DNA of 64,000 nucleotides from Pelomonas sp. Root1444 (GTDB lineage Bacteria > Pseudomonadota > Gammaproteobacteria > Burkholderiales > Burkholderiaceae_C), in assembly GCF_001426885.1 (NCBI RefSeq), contig NZ_LMFP01000001.1, positions 478,213 to 542,212 on the forward strand, given 5' to 3'. How positions within the stretch are numbered: position 1 is the stretch's first letter; each line of letters begins with the position of its first letter. Position numbers and translations under genes: made by a program. The notes under the pieces are model-generated. The model was not told where the DNA came from. It saw only the letters and a list, made by a program, of their open reading frames with translations, and did not search any database. Shown here one piece after another: positions 9,549 through 18,483 of this stretch.

Positions 9549-11073
9549 CATCTTCTTTGACGGCCGCCCGCTGAGCCTGGACGACATCGCCGCTCTCGCG
9601 CGCCGCGAGGCCGTGGCCCGCCTGGGCGACGCGCCCGACTTTGTGCGCCGCATCGACGCCGGCGCCGAGTTCATCGCCCGCCTGCTGGCCGAGGACGGCG
9701 TCGTCTACGGCGTCACCACCGGCTACGGCGACTCCTGCACGGTCAGCATCCCGCCCGCGCTCGTCGCCGAGCTGCCGCGCCATCTCTACACCTACCACGG
9801 CATCGGCGCCGGCCCCATGCTGGCACCCGAGCAGGTGAGGGCGGTGCTGGCGGTGCGGCTGCAGTCGCTGGCGCAGGGCGTGTCGGGCGTGAGCTACGCG
9901 CTGCTCGAGCAACTCGCCGCGCTGCTGCGGCACGACATCCTGCCGCTGATCCCCAGCGAAGGCTCGGTTGGCGCGAGCGGCGACCTGACGCCGCTGAGCT
10001 ACGTGGCCGCCGTGCTGTGCGGCGAGCGCGACGTGTGGTTCCAGGGCCGGCAGATGCCCGCGGCCGAGGCGCTCGCGGCCGTGGGCCTGAAGCCGCACGT
10101 GCTGCGGCCCAAGGAAGGCCTGGCCATCATGAACGGCACGGCCGTCATGACCGCGCTGGCCTGCCTGGCATTCCAGCGCGCCGAAAGGCTGGCGCTGCTG
10201 GCCACGCGCATCACCGCCGCCAACGTCGTGGCCAGTGCCGGCAATGCACACCACTTCGACGAGCGCCTGTTCGCCGTCAAGCCGCACGCCGGCCAGCAGC
10301 GCGTCGCCGCACGGCTGCGCGCGGACCTCGCCAGTGATCGACCGAGCCGCAACGAGCAACGCCTGCAGGACCGCTACTCGCTGCGCTGCGCGCCCCATGT
10401 CATCGGCGTGCTGGAAGACGCGTTGCCCTGGCTGCGCCAGCTCATCGAGAACGAGCTGAACAGCGCCAACGACAACCCGCTCGTCGACGCCGAGGAAGAG
10501 CGCGTGCTGCACGGCGGCCACTTCTACGGCGGCCACATTGCGATGGCGATGGACACGCTGAAGACGGCGGTCGCCAATGTCGCCGACCTGCTGGACCGCC
10601 AGCTCGCGCTGCTGGTGGACACGCGCTTCAACCACGGCCTGCCGTCCAACCTGAGCGGTGCTGTGGGTGAGCGCGCGGCGATCAACCACGGCCTGAAGGC
10701 GCTGCAGATCAGCGTCTCTGCGTGGACGGCCGAGGCCCTGAAGCAGACCATGCCGGCCTCGGTCTTCAGCCGCAGCACCGAGTGCCACAACCAGGACAAG
10801 GTCAGCATGGGCAGCATCGCCGCGCGCGATGCGCTGCGCGTGCTGGACTTGAGCGAGCAGGTCGTCGCCGGCCTGCTCATCAGCGCCCGCCAGGGCCTGG
10901 GCTTGCGCCAGCGCCTGGGTGGCCTGCAGCTGAGCCCGTCGCTGTCCGCCTGGTACGAGCAGCTCTGCGCGCGCCTGCCACTCATCGACGAAGACCGCGC
11001 GCTGGACGCCGAGCTGCAGATGCTGCTGCGCGACATCCGCGACCCGCACGGAGCCCTGCATGCGCCCGCCTGA
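9538..11073 (+). CDS. Aromatic amino acid ammonia-lyase (HAL/PAL/TAL family)
   Basis: This 511-residue MIO enzyme removes ammonia from an aromatic amino acid. The Ala-Ser-Gly triad that forms the MIO prosthetic group is A146-S147-G148 in GSVGASGDLTPLSY, and YGVTTGYGDS is conserved near the N-terminus. At the position where histidine ammonia-lyases carry NQED, the sequence has N418-Q-D-K in HNQDKVSMG, closer to tyrosine and phenylalanine lyases. The selectivity loop contains Y86-H87. In a polyene locus the likely product is 4-coumarate or cinnamate feeding the aryl starter. The ATG at 9538 overlaps the acyltransferase by 11 bases; upstream in-frame starts lie inside it. Substrate is not settled. 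Confidence 0.88.
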   Translation: MPSDIFFDGRPLSLDDIAALARREAVARLGDAPDFVRRIDAGAEFIARLLAEDGVVYGVTTGYGDSCTVSIPPALVAELPRHLYTYHGIGAGPMLAPEQVRAVLAVRLQSLAQGVSGVSYALLEQLAALLRHDILPLIPSEGSVGASGDLTPLSYVAAVLCGERDVWFQGRQMPAAEALAAVGLKPHVLRPKEGLAIMNGTAVMTALACLAFQRAERLALLATRITAANVVASAGNAHHFDERLFAVKPHAGQQRVAARLRADLASDRPSRNEQRLQDRYSLRCAPHVIGVLEDALPWLRQLIENELNSANDNPLVDAEEERVLHGGHFYGGHIAMAMDTLKTAVANVADLLDRQLALLVDTRFNHGLPSNLSGAVGERAAINHGLKALQISVSAWTAEALKQTMPASVFSRSTECHNQDKVSMGSIAARDALRVLDLSEQVVAGLLISARQGLGLRQRLGGLQLSPSLSAWYEQLCARLPLIDEDRALDAELQMLLRDIRDPHGALHAPA

Positions 11074-11491
11074 AGACCCGCGCCTGGCGCACGAGATCGA
11101 GATCACGCCGGCCTTCCACGATCTCGACCCGATGGAGATCGTCTGGCACGGCCGCTACGTGCAGTACCTGGAGCAGGCGCGCTGCGCGCTGCTGCGGCGC
11201 TTCAACTACGACTACCCGGCGATGCGCGCCAGCGGCTATGCCTGGCCCATCATCCACCTGCAGCTGAAGTACGTGCGCTCCGCCGAGTACGGCATGCGCC
11301 TGGGCGTGCGCGCCTGCATCACCGAGTGGGAGCACCGCCTGCGCATCGACTACACGGTGCGCGACCTCGCCACCGGTGTGCGCCTGACCAAGGCCCACAC
11401 GCTGCAGGTGGCCGTGGACACGCGCACCAAGGAAATGCTGTTCGCCAGCCCGCCCGTCCTGTTCGAACGCCTGGGCATCCCTCTGCCATGA
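11060..11491 (+). CDS. Acyl-ACP/CoA thioesterase, 4HBT hot-dog family (ApeK-type)
   Basis: This 143-residue single hot-dog protein belongs to the YbgC/FadM thioesterase group. The hallmark helix and active-site region are DLDPMEIVWHGRYVQYLEQA, with the aspartate and the WHGRYVQYLE motif intact. It would release the finished chain or edit misloaded carrier proteins in polyene synthesis. It overlaps the ammonia-lyase by 14 bases and the next gene by ATGA, so it is part of the same translation unit. The position matches thioesterases of other aryl polyene loci. Confidence 0.85.
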   Translation: MRPPEDPRLAHEIEITPAFHDLDPMEIVWHGRYVQYLEQARCALLRRFNYDYPAMRASGYAWPIIHLQLKYVRSAEYGMRLGVRACITEWEHRLRIDYTVRDLATGVRLTKAHTLQVAVDTRTKEMLFASPPVLFERLGIPLP

Positions 11492-12075
11492 AGCGCCGCC
11501 TCTTCCTCCTCGCCGCCGTCCCGCTGCCCGCGCTGGCCGATGCCATCGCGCAGATCCAGCAGCGTCTCGTCAGCGGGCCGGTGCAGCGCGGCCGCTTCGA
11601 GCAGGACAAGGTGCTCGCCGGCTTCGCCAAGCCGTTGAAGAGCCAGGGCGACTACCTGCTGGTGCGCGGCAAGGGCCTGATCTGGCGCACGACCGCGCCG
11701 TTCGCGAGCCAGCTGGTGCTGACGCGCGACCGCATCGCCGGCGCCGGTGGTCTGCAGCTGGATGCCAGCAAGGAGCCCGGCATCCGCGTCGTCACCAGCT
11801 TGATGCTGTCGCTGCTGGATGGCGACCTCGGTGCGCTGCAGCAGGCCTTCGACGTGCAGGCCAGCGTTCAGGGCGAGAAAGCCTGGCGCGCGGCGCTGAG
11901 ACCGAAGGCCACCGCGCTGGCGCAGCTTTTCAGTCGCATCGAGCTGGAGGGCGACCGCCAGCTGCGCCGCATCGTCATGACCGAAGCGCAGGGCGACACG
12001 ACGACGCTGCGCTTCGACGAGCAGCCGCGCGACCCCGCCGCGCCGAGCGCCGACGAGGCGAAACAGCTTGGTTGA
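11488..12075 (+). CDS. LolA-like outer membrane lipoprotein carrier of the polyene locus
   Basis: This is a 195-residue exported protein with a short signal sequence (MKRRLFLLAAVPLPALA) and the LolA-type fold signature: an N-terminal FEQDKVLAGFAKPLKSQG, followed by GKGLIWRTTAPFASQLVLT. Related proteins in aryl polyene loci are proposed to move the lipid-linked polyene across the periplasm. The ATG at 11488 overlaps the thioesterase stop as ATGA and is placed just before the signal peptide. It works next to the MMPL exporter encoded downstream. Confidence 0.83.
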   Translation: MKRRLFLLAAVPLPALADAIAQIQQRLVSGPVQRGRFEQDKVLAGFAKPLKSQGDYLLVRGKGLIWRTTAPFASQLVLTRDRIAGAGGLQLDASKEPGIRVVTSLMLSLLDGDLGALQQAFDVQASVQGEKAWRAALRPKATALAQLFSRIELEGDRQLRRIVMTEAQGDTTTLRFDEQPRDPAAPSADEAKQLG

Positions 12076-14365
12076 TCGCCCGCGCAAATTGGCGCCCTGG
12101 CTGTGGGCGCTGGCGCTGCTGCTGACGGCCGCAGCCCTGACGCTGGCTGCCGTCACCGGCCGCGTGCGCATCAACACCGACGTGCTGGCCATGCTGCCCA
12201 AGGACGAGCGCCGGCCCGAGGTGGAGCAGGCGCTGGCGGCGCTGGCCAAGGCGGGCGAGGGCCGCGTCATCGTGCTGCTGCGCGCCCAGGCCGACAGCGA
12301 GGCGGCGATGGACCGATTCATCGCCCGGCTGCAGGCCGATGCGCCCGGCCTCGCCGTGCGTCATCGGGTGTCCGACGCGCAGCAGGCCGACTGGCTGGGC
12401 TTCTTCGCCCCGCAGCGCGGTGCGCTGTTGACCGACGCGCAGCGCGCCCAGCTGCAAGCCGCCGCGCCCGAGCCGCTCGCGCAGCAGGCGCTGCAAGGGC
12501 TGATGCAGCCCATGGGACTGCCGCGCGTGGGCCGCTGGATCGACGACCCCTTCAACACGCTGGGCACCTGGCTGGCCGAACGCGCGCAGGGCAGCAAGGT
12601 GCGCGCCCTCGGCGGCCGCCTGCGCCTGGCCGATGCGCAGGGCGACTGGATGCTGGCGCTGATCGACAGCGGCGCCAGCGCGTTTGCGTTGAAGGACAAC
12701 GAACGCATCGCCGGCGCGCTGGCCCATGCCCGCGCCGCCGTGCCGGAGGCGCAGGTGCTGGCCGCCGGCGTGCCGCTGCATGCGCACGCCGCCGCCACGC
12801 AGGCGCAGCGCGAGATGCACGTCATCGGCGCCGGCTCGCTGGTCGGCGTGTTCGCGCTGAGCTGGCTGGCATTCGCGCGCATCCGGCCGCGGCTGCTGGT
12901 GCTGCTGTCGGTGGGCAGCGGCCTGCTGGTCGCGATCGCGGCCACGCTGGCCGTGTTCGGCGAGCTGCACCTCATCACGCTGGTGTTCGGCGCCAGCCTG
13001 GTCGGCGTGGCCGAGAACTACGCGAGCAGCCACTACGCCAGCCGCATCGGCCAGCCGCCCGCGGCCCGCTTCGCCTTGATGCGCGAGCAGCTGCCGACGA
13101 TGGTGCTGGCGCTCAGCACCACGCTGGCCGGCTATGCGCTGCTGGCGACCACGCCGTTCCCCGGCCTGCAGCAGGTGGCGCTGTTCTCGGCCGCGGGCCT
13201 CACCGCCGCCTTCGTCAGCACCTGGCTGTGGTTCCCGCACCTGGACGCCGGCAGCGTGCCCGAGCGGCCGCTGACGCGTGCGCTGGGCCGGGCCTGGCAG
13301 CGCTGGCCGCAGCTCGGCCGCCGCAGCGGCGCCATCACTGGCCTGGCCGTCGCCGTCGTGCTGGCCGCTGCCGCATGGCGCGGGCGGGCCAACGACGACA
13401 TCCGCCTGCTGCAGAACACGCCGCCCGCGCTGATGCAGGACCAGATCGACATCGGCCGCCGCCTGGACCTGCCCAGCCCGGCGCAGTTCTTCCTGCTTAG
13501 TGCCGCCAGCGAGGCCCAGCTGCTGGCGCGCGAGGAGGCGTTGAAGGCGCGGCTGGCCGTTATGAATGGCGTCGCCGGCTGGCAGGCCGTGTCCGACTGG
13601 GTGCCGTCGCCCACGCGGCAGTTGGAGGACGCGAAGCTGGTGGCGGGCCGCTGGGCCGAGGCCGCGCCGCTCGTCGCCGCGCAGCTGGGCCAGCCCGTGC
13701 CGCAGCGCGAGGCCGTCGCCCCACCGCTGCTGACGGTGGACGCCTGGCGCGCCGCGCCCGTCAGCGAGGCCGCGCGCCACCAGTGGCTGGGCCGCGGCGC
13801 GGACGGCCAGTGGCACAGCGTGCTGATGCTGCGCGGCGTGTCGCGCGACGCGCTGCCGCAGCTCGCCGCACTGGCCGACGACACCGCCGTGCGCTGGGTC
13901 GACAAGGTCGCCGACGTGTCCGAGCTGCTGGCCCGCCAACGCGTGCGCATGCTGGGCGTGCTGGCCATCGCCGTCGTGGCCGTGGCCGCGCTGCTGGCCT
14001 GGCGGCTGCGCGCCGCGTGGTGGCGCGCGCTCGTGCCCACGCTGCTGGCCGGCGCGCTCGCGCTGGCGGCCACCGCGCTGGCCGGTCAGCCCTGGCAGCT
14101 CTTCCATGTGTTGGCGCTGCTGCTGCTGCTGGGCGTGGGCGTGGACTACGGCATCTTCCTGCTCGCACAGCCGAGCCGGCGCGACCTGCGCGGCTTCGTC
14201 TCCATCACACTGGCGGCCGCCAGCACCTGGCTGGCCTTCGGGCTGCTGGCGCTGTCGGGCACGCCGGCGCTGCGTGCCTTCGGCTTCACCCTCGGCCTGG
14301 GCATCGCCCTGGCCTGGTTCCTCACCCCCTTCTTCGTCCCCGACCATGACCCTCCAAACCACTGA
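12068..14365 (+). CDS. MMPL/RND-family exporter of the polyene locus
   Basis: This 765-residue membrane protein has the two-repeat layout of MMPL exporters. One membrane helix at the N-terminus precedes a periplasmic domain, then a helix bundle (including GAGSLVGVFALSWLAFARI and LITLVFGASLVGVAENYASS). This is repeated in the second half, which has LLLLLGVGVDYGIFLLAQPS. It likely extracts the lipidated polyene from the inner membrane using the proton gradient. The start is TTG at 12068, overlapping the previous stop by 8 bases. No better start precedes the first membrane segment. Length is normal for MMPL proteins in these loci. Confidence 0.87.
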   Translation: MVDRPRKLAPWLWALALLLTAAALTLAAVTGRVRINTDVLAMLPKDERRPEVEQALAALAKAGEGRVIVLLRAQADSEAAMDRFIARLQADAPGLAVRHRVSDAQQADWLGFFAPQRGALLTDAQRAQLQAAAPEPLAQQALQGLMQPMGLPRVGRWIDDPFNTLGTWLAERAQGSKVRALGGRLRLADAQGDWMLALIDSGASAFALKDNERIAGALAHARAAVPEAQVLAAGVPLHAHAAATQAQREMHVIGAGSLVGVFALSWLAFARIRPRLLVLLSVGSGLLVAIAATLAVFGELHLITLVFGASLVGVAENYASSHYASRIGQPPAARFALMREQLPTMVLALSTTLAGYALLATTPFPGLQQVALFSAAGLTAAFVSTWLWFPHLDAGSVPERPLTRALGRAWQRWPQLGRRSGAITGLAVAVVLAAAAWRGRANDDIRLLQNTPPALMQDQIDIGRRLDLPSPAQFFLLSAASEAQLLAREEALKARLAVMNGVAGWQAVSDWVPSPTRQLEDAKLVAGRWAEAAPLVAAQLGQPVPQREAVAPPLLTVDAWRAAPVSEAARHQWLGRGADGQWHSVLMLRGVSRDALPQLAALADDTAVRWVDKVADVSELLARQRVRMLGVLAIAVVAVAALLAWRLRAAWWRALVPTLLAGALALAATALAGQPWQLFHVLALLLLLGVGVDYGIFLLAQPSRRDLRGFVSITLAAASTWLAFGLLALSGTPALRAFGFTLGLGIALAWFLTPFFVPDHDPPNH

Positions 14366-15578
14366 CGTCTGCATCATCGGCGCTGGCCCCGCAGGCGCCG
14401 TTGCCGCAGGGCTGCTGCGTCGCCAGGGCCTGGCGGTGACGGTGCTGGAGCGCCAGGCCTTCCCGCGCTTCTCCATCGGCGAGAGCCTGCTGCCGCAGTC
14501 CATGGCCTTCATCGAGAAGGCCGGCTTCCTGCAGGACGTCGTCGAGGCGGGCTTCCAGTACAAGAACGGCGCGGCCTTCTGCCGTGGCGACAAGCGCACG
14601 GCCTTCGACTTCCGCGACAAGTTCACCGACGGCTGGGCCACCACCTACCAGGTGCAGCGCGCCCACTTCGACCAGGTGCTGGCCAATGGCGCCGCCAAGG
14701 CGGGCGCCGACGTGCGCTACCGCCATGAGGTGACGGCCGTCCGCGTGGCCCCAAGCCAGCGCCCGCAGCTGGACGTGCAGCCGCTGGACGGCGGTGCGCC
14801 GTACACCGTCGAGGCCGGCCACCTGCTGGACGCCAGCGGCTTCGGCCGCACGCTGCCGCGCCTGCTCGACCTGGAGTCGCCGTCGGCCTTTCCCGTGCGC
14901 GCAGCCACCTTCACGCATGTGCAGGACCGCATCAGCGACCCGAGCTTCGACCGCAGCAAGATCCTCGTCACCGTGCATCCGCAAGACGTGGACGTGTGGT
15001 TCTGGACCATCCCGTTCAGCAACGGCCGCTGCTCACTGGGCGTCGTCGCGCGGGCCGAATACTTCGAGCGTTTCCCCGAAGACCCGACCGAGCGGCTCAA
15101 GGCCGTCGTCGCCGAGACGCCGTCGCTCGCCACGCTGCTGCAGGACGCGGTGTGGGACACGCCTGCCAACAGGTTGCAGGGTTATGCCGCCAACGTGAAA
15201 TCGCTGTGGGGCCCGGGCTATGCGCTGCTGGGCAATGCCGGCGAGTTCCTCGACCCGGTGTTCTCCAGCGGCGTGACCATCGCCGTGAAGTCCGCCGACC
15301 TGGCCGTGACCGCGCTGCTGCGCGAGCGGGCCGGCGAGGCGGTGGACTGGGAGGCCGACTACGCCAGGCCGCTGCGCGCGGGCGTGGATGCCTTCCGCGC
15401 GTTCGTTGAGAGCTGGTACCGCGGCGGCTTCCAGGACGTCATCTTCCACGAGCACCCGAACCCCGACATCCGCCGCATGATCTCGTCCATCCTGGCCGGC
15501 TATGCCTGGGACCTCAGCAACCCCTACGTCGCGCATCCCGAGCGCATGCGCACGCTGGAGCAGTTGTGCGCCCCCTGA
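14346..15578 (+). CDS. Flavin-dependent halogenase-like oxidoreductase of the polyene locus
   Basis: This 410-residue FAD protein starts with the dinucleotide fold IIGAGPAGA (G12, G14, G17). It carries two halogenase hallmarks: W218-F-W-T-I-P223 fits WxWxIP, and K73 in GFQYKNGA sits where flavin halogenases place the lysine that forms hypohalous acid adducts. GESLLP at 45-50 is also typical. It may add bromine or chlorine to the aryl head group, as in brominated xanthomonadins, but many relatives in aryl polyene loci are annotated only as FAD-dependent oxidoreductases. ATG 14346 overlaps the exporter gene by 20 bases. No flavin reductase is seen nearby. Confidence 0.78.
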   Translation: MTLQTTDVCIIGAGPAGAVAAGLLRRQGLAVTVLERQAFPRFSIGESLLPQSMAFIEKAGFLQDVVEAGFQYKNGAAFCRGDKRTAFDFRDKFTDGWATTYQVQRAHFDQVLANGAAKAGADVRYRHEVTAVRVAPSQRPQLDVQPLDGGAPYTVEAGHLLDASGFGRTLPRLLDLESPSAFPVRAATFTHVQDRISDPSFDRSKILVTVHPQDVDVWFWTIPFSNGRCSLGVVARAEYFERFPEDPTERLKAVVAETPSLATLLQDAVWDTPANRLQGYAANVKSLWGPGYALLGNAGEFLDPVFSSGVTIAVKSADLAVTALLRERAGEAVDWEADYARPLRAGVDAFRAFVESWYRGGFQDVIFHEHPNPDIRRMISSILAGYAWDLSNPYVAHPERMRTLEQLCAP

Positions 15579-16114
15579 TGCTGCTTGCCGGGCTGCTGTT
15601 GGCAGCCTGCCAGACGCTGCCGCCGCCGGCCATGCTGCCGGCGTTGCAGCTGGCGCCCGCGGCATTTGGTGCCAATCTGCAGCTTGCGCAGCGGCTGACG
15701 GTGACCGAAGCGCCGGACGACCCGGGCGGCGCCGTCACCGAACGCCAGCTCGACACGCTGCTGCAGGTCGATGCCAGCCAGCTGCAGCTGGCCGGCCTGG
15801 CGCTGGGCCAACGCGTGCTGACGCTGCGCTGGGACGGCCGCGATCTGGCCGTGCAACGCCACCCCATGCTGCCGGCCGCCGTCGACCCGGCACGCGTGCT
15901 GCGCGACATCGCGCTGGTCTTCGCGCCGCTGCCGGCCTTGCAGGCCGCGCTGCCGGACGGCTGGACGCTGGATGAAGCCAGGAACGAGCGCACGCTGCGC
16001 CAGGCCGGCGAGCCGCGCCTGACCGTGCGCTACCTGGACGGCCGGGCGCGGGTCGAGATCGACAATCGCGCCGAGCGCTACCAACTGCGCATCGAATCGC
16101 GCCCGCTTGAGTGA
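15566..16114 (+). CDS. DUF3261-type lipoprotein of the polyene locus
   Basis: This 182-residue protein has a lipoprotein signal peptide with lipobox LAAC (Cys 15). The rest is a soluble domain of mostly beta prediction, ending with ERYQLRIESRPLE. Family and position (between the FAD enzyme and a ketosynthase) match the DUF3261 lipoprotein of aryl polyene loci. It is probably an outer-membrane acceptor, acting like LolB for the LolA-like carrier, but this is inference. GTG 15566 overlaps the preceding gene by 13 bases and lies directly before the signal peptide. Confidence 0.78.
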   Translation: MRPLMLLAGLLLAACQTLPPPAMLPALQLAPAAFGANLQLAQRLTVTEAPDDPGGAVTERQLDTLLQVDASQLQLAGLALGQRVLTLRWDGRDLAVQRHPMLPAAVDPARVLRDIALVFAPLPALQAALPDGWTLDEARNERTLRQAGEPRLTVRYLDGRARVEIDNRAERYQLRIESRPLE

Positions 16115-17298
16115 AGGCCATGAGTTTCTATCTGAACGCCCTGGGCGTCGTCTGCGCCGCCGGCCATGACGCCGACTCGCTGGCCCAGTCGCTGTGGGCC
16201 ACCACGCCCGGCGGCGTGCAGCCCGAGCCCTGGCGCGGCCGCACGCTGCACCTGGGCCGCGTGCGCCAGCCGCTGCCGCTGCCCGACGCCACCGCCCAGC
16301 GCAGCCGCAACAACGCGCTGCTGCTGAGCGCGCTGCAACCCATCCGCGCCGCGGTGGACGCCGCGCGCGAGCGCTTCGGCCCGCTGCGCGTGGCCGTCGT
16401 GCTGGGCACCAGCACCTCCGGCGTCGGCGAGAGCGAGGCCGCCTGGGCCCACCACCGCGAACACGGCGAACTGCCGGCCTGGCACGACGTGCGCCAGCAG
16501 GAGATCGGCTCCGGCGCGTCGCTGCTGGCGGCCGAGCTGGGCGTGCTCGGGCCGGCCTACGTCATCTCCACGGCCTGCTCGTCCAGCAGCAAGGCGCTGG
16601 CGAGCGCGGCGCGGCTGCTGCAGGCCGGCCTGGCGGACGCCGTCGTCTGCGGCGGCGCGGACAGCCTGTGCGACTTCACGGTCGCGGGTTTCGCCTCGCT
16701 GGAGGCCGTCAGCGACGCACGCTGCAACCCGCTGAGCGCCAACCGCTGCGGCATCAACATCGGCGAGGCCGGCGCGCTGTTCTTGATGACGCGCGAAAGA
16801 AATGTGGGCGCAGGCCCGGCCGTGCGCCTCGCCGGCTGGGGCGAGACCAGCGACGCCCACCACATCTCGGCACCCGAGCCCAGCGGCCGCGGCGCCGAGG
16901 CCGCGATGCGCGCGGCGCTCGCCATGGCCGGCCTCACGCCGGCCGACATCGGCTACCTCAACCTGCACGGCACCGCCACGCCGCACAACGACGCGATGGA
17001 GAGCGAGGCCGTCGCCCGCGTCTTCGGCCTCGACACCCCCTGCAGTTCCACCAAGCCGCTGACCGGCCACACGCTGGGCGCTGCCGGCGCGCTGGAGGCA
17101 GCCATCGCCTGGCTGACACTGCTGGGCGACGGCGGCCTGCCGGGGCATCACTTCGACGGCGAGCGCGACGCCGCGCTGCCGGCCATACGCCTCGTCACGC
17201 CGGGTGAGCGGCTGGCGGCGGCCCCGCGCGCCGTGCTGTCCAACTCTTTCGCGTTCGGCGGCAGCAATGCCGCATTGGTGCTCATCCGTGAAGACTGA
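16111..17298 (+). CDS. apeO: Beta-ketoacyl-ACP synthase, active partner of the chain-length factor
   Basis: This 395-residue ketosynthase has a complete Cys-His-His triad: C156 in STACSSSSKAL, H286 in NLHGTATPH and H320 in PLTGHTLGAAGALEA. The C-terminal SNSFAFGGSNAALVL is conserved. By correspondence with known loci it is ApeO, which condenses malonyl units with the chain-length factor ApeC. GTG 16111 overlaps the lipoprotein stop as GTGA. An ATG three codons later is an equally possible start, which would shift all numbers by three. Confidence 0.9.
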   Translation: MKAMSFYLNALGVVCAAGHDADSLAQSLWATTPGGVQPEPWRGRTLHLGRVRQPLPLPDATAQRSRNNALLLSALQPIRAAVDAARERFGPLRVAVVLGTSTSGVGESEAAWAHHREHGELPAWHDVRQQEIGSGASLLAAELGVLGPAYVISTACSSSSKALASAARLLQAGLADAVVCGGADSLCDFTVAGFASLEAVSDARCNPLSANRCGINIGEAGALFLMTRERNVGAGPAVRLAGWGETSDAHHISAPEPSGRGAEAAMRAALAMAGLTPADIGYLNLHGTATPHNDAMESEAVARVFGLDTPCSSTKPLTGHTLGAAGALEAAIAWLTLLGDGGLPGHHFDGERDAALPAIRLVTPGERLAAAPRAVLSNSFAFGGSNAALVLIRED

Positions 17299-17752
17299 CC
17301 TTGCCATCGCCGACCTGGTGCCGCACAGCGGCGCCATGAGCTGGCTCGACCGCGTCATCGAGGCCGATGCCGAATCGCTGCTGGCCGAAGCCACTCTCCG
17401 CGCCGACCACCTGCTGCTGCGCGACGGCCAGCTCGGCGCCGCTGCCGGCGTCGAATACATGGCCCAGGCCGCCGCAGCCTGGGCCGGCTGGCAACGCCAT
17501 GCGCAAGCTGGCGCGGGCGGCGCAGCGCGCATCGGCTTCCTGCTCGGCACGCGGCGCTACCAGTGCAGCCGGCCGGCCTTCCAGGTCGGCGACGTGCTGC
17601 GCGTGAGCGTGCGGCGCGTCTTCCAGGCCGACAACGGCCTCGGCCAGTTCGAATGCGCCATCTGCATCGACGGTGCGGAGATTGCGCGCGCCAGCCTCAA
17701 CGTCTTCGGGCCTGACGACCCGGAGGCCTTCCTGAACGGACAGACCCCATGA
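17288..17752 (+). CDS. apeP: Hot-dog 3-hydroxyacyl-ACP dehydratase subunit
   Basis: This 154-residue protein shows the ApeP-type hot-dog signature VPHSGAMSWLDRV near the N-terminus and GVEYMAQAAAAWAGW in the hot-dog helix. In studied aryl polyene systems ApeP forms a heterodimer with ApeI to dehydrate 3-hydroxyacyl-ACP. The ApeI partner here is the C-terminal domain of the fused ligase at 6104-7804. The GTG at 17288 overlaps apeO by 11 bases and the 3' end overlaps the ketoreductase gene as ATGA. Confidence 0.87.
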   Translation: MKTDLAIADLVPHSGAMSWLDRVIEADAESLLAEATLRADHLLLRDGQLGAAAGVEYMAQAAAAWAGWQRHAQAGAGGAARIGFLLGTRRYQCSRPAFQVGDVLRVSVRRVFQADNGLGQFECAICIDGAEIARASLNVFGPDDPEAFLNGQTP

Positions 17753-18483
17753 GCAGTAACTCCACCGTCCTGGTGACCGGCTCCAGCCGCGGCATCGGCC
17801 GCGCCATCGCGCTGCGGCTGGCCCGCGACGGCCACGACCTCGTCCTGCACTGCCGCAGCCGCATCGACGAGGCCGAGGCCGCCGCCGCCGAGATCCGTGC
17901 GCTCGGCCGCCAAGCGCGCGTCCTGCAGTTCGACGTGGCCGACCGCGCCGCCTGCGAGGCCGCGCTGCTGGCCGACGTCGAGGCCCATGGCTGCTACTAC
18001 GGCATCGTCTGCAACGCCGGCATCACGCGCGACGGCGCCTTCCCGGCGCTGACCGGCGAAGACTGGGACGCCGTCATCCACACCAACCTCGACGCCTTCT
18101 ACAACGTGCTGCAGCCGCTCACCATGCCGCTGGTGCGCCGCCGCAAGCCCGGCCGCATCGTCACGCTGGCGTCGGTGTCGGGCCTGATGGGCAACCGCGG
18201 GCAGGTCAACTACAGTGCCGCGAAGGCCGGCATCATCGGCGCGACCAAGGCGCTGGCGGTTGAGCTTGCCAGCCGCAAGATCACGGTCAACTGCGTCGCA
18301 CCGGGCCTGATCGAGACGGACATGATCGACGCGCAGGTGCTGCAGCATGCGATGCAGCTGATCCCGGCGCAGCGCGTCGGGCAGCCCGAGGAGGTGGCCG
18401 CGCTGGTGGCCTTCTTGATGAGCGAGGACGCGGGCTACATCACGCGTCAAGTCATTTCAGTGAACGGGGGGATGGTCGGGTGA
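17749..18483 (+). CDS. apeQ: 3-ketoacyl-ACP reductase (FabG-like)
   Basis: This 244-residue short-chain dehydrogenase has the cofactor loop TGSSRGIG (residues 10-17), the NAG motif, and the catalytic set S142, Y155 and K159 in NYSAAKAG. NADPH preference is suggested by R14 in the loop. It reduces the 3-keto intermediate in each polyene extension cycle. Its neighbours and overlaps (ATGA upstream, GTGA downstream) fix its place in the operon. FabG proper is closely related, but the context favours ApeQ. Confidence 0.9.
   Translation: MSSNSTVLVTGSSRGIGRAIALRLARDGHDLVLHCRSRIDEAEAAAAEIRALGRQARVLQFDVADRAACEAALLADVEAHGCYYGIVCNAGITRDGAFPALTGEDWDAVIHTNLDAFYNVLQPLTMPLVRRRKPGRIVTLASVSGLMGNRGQVNYSAAKAGIIGATKALAVELASRKITVNCVAPGLIETDMIDAQVLQHAMQLIPAQRVGQPEEVAALVAFLMSEDAGYITRQVISVNGGMVG

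Noticed and set aside
11975-14644. A minus-strand open frame of nearly 900 codons.
   Set aside because: It lies opposite the MMPL exporter and has a low-complexity Gln/Arg/Ala translation; no homology pattern.
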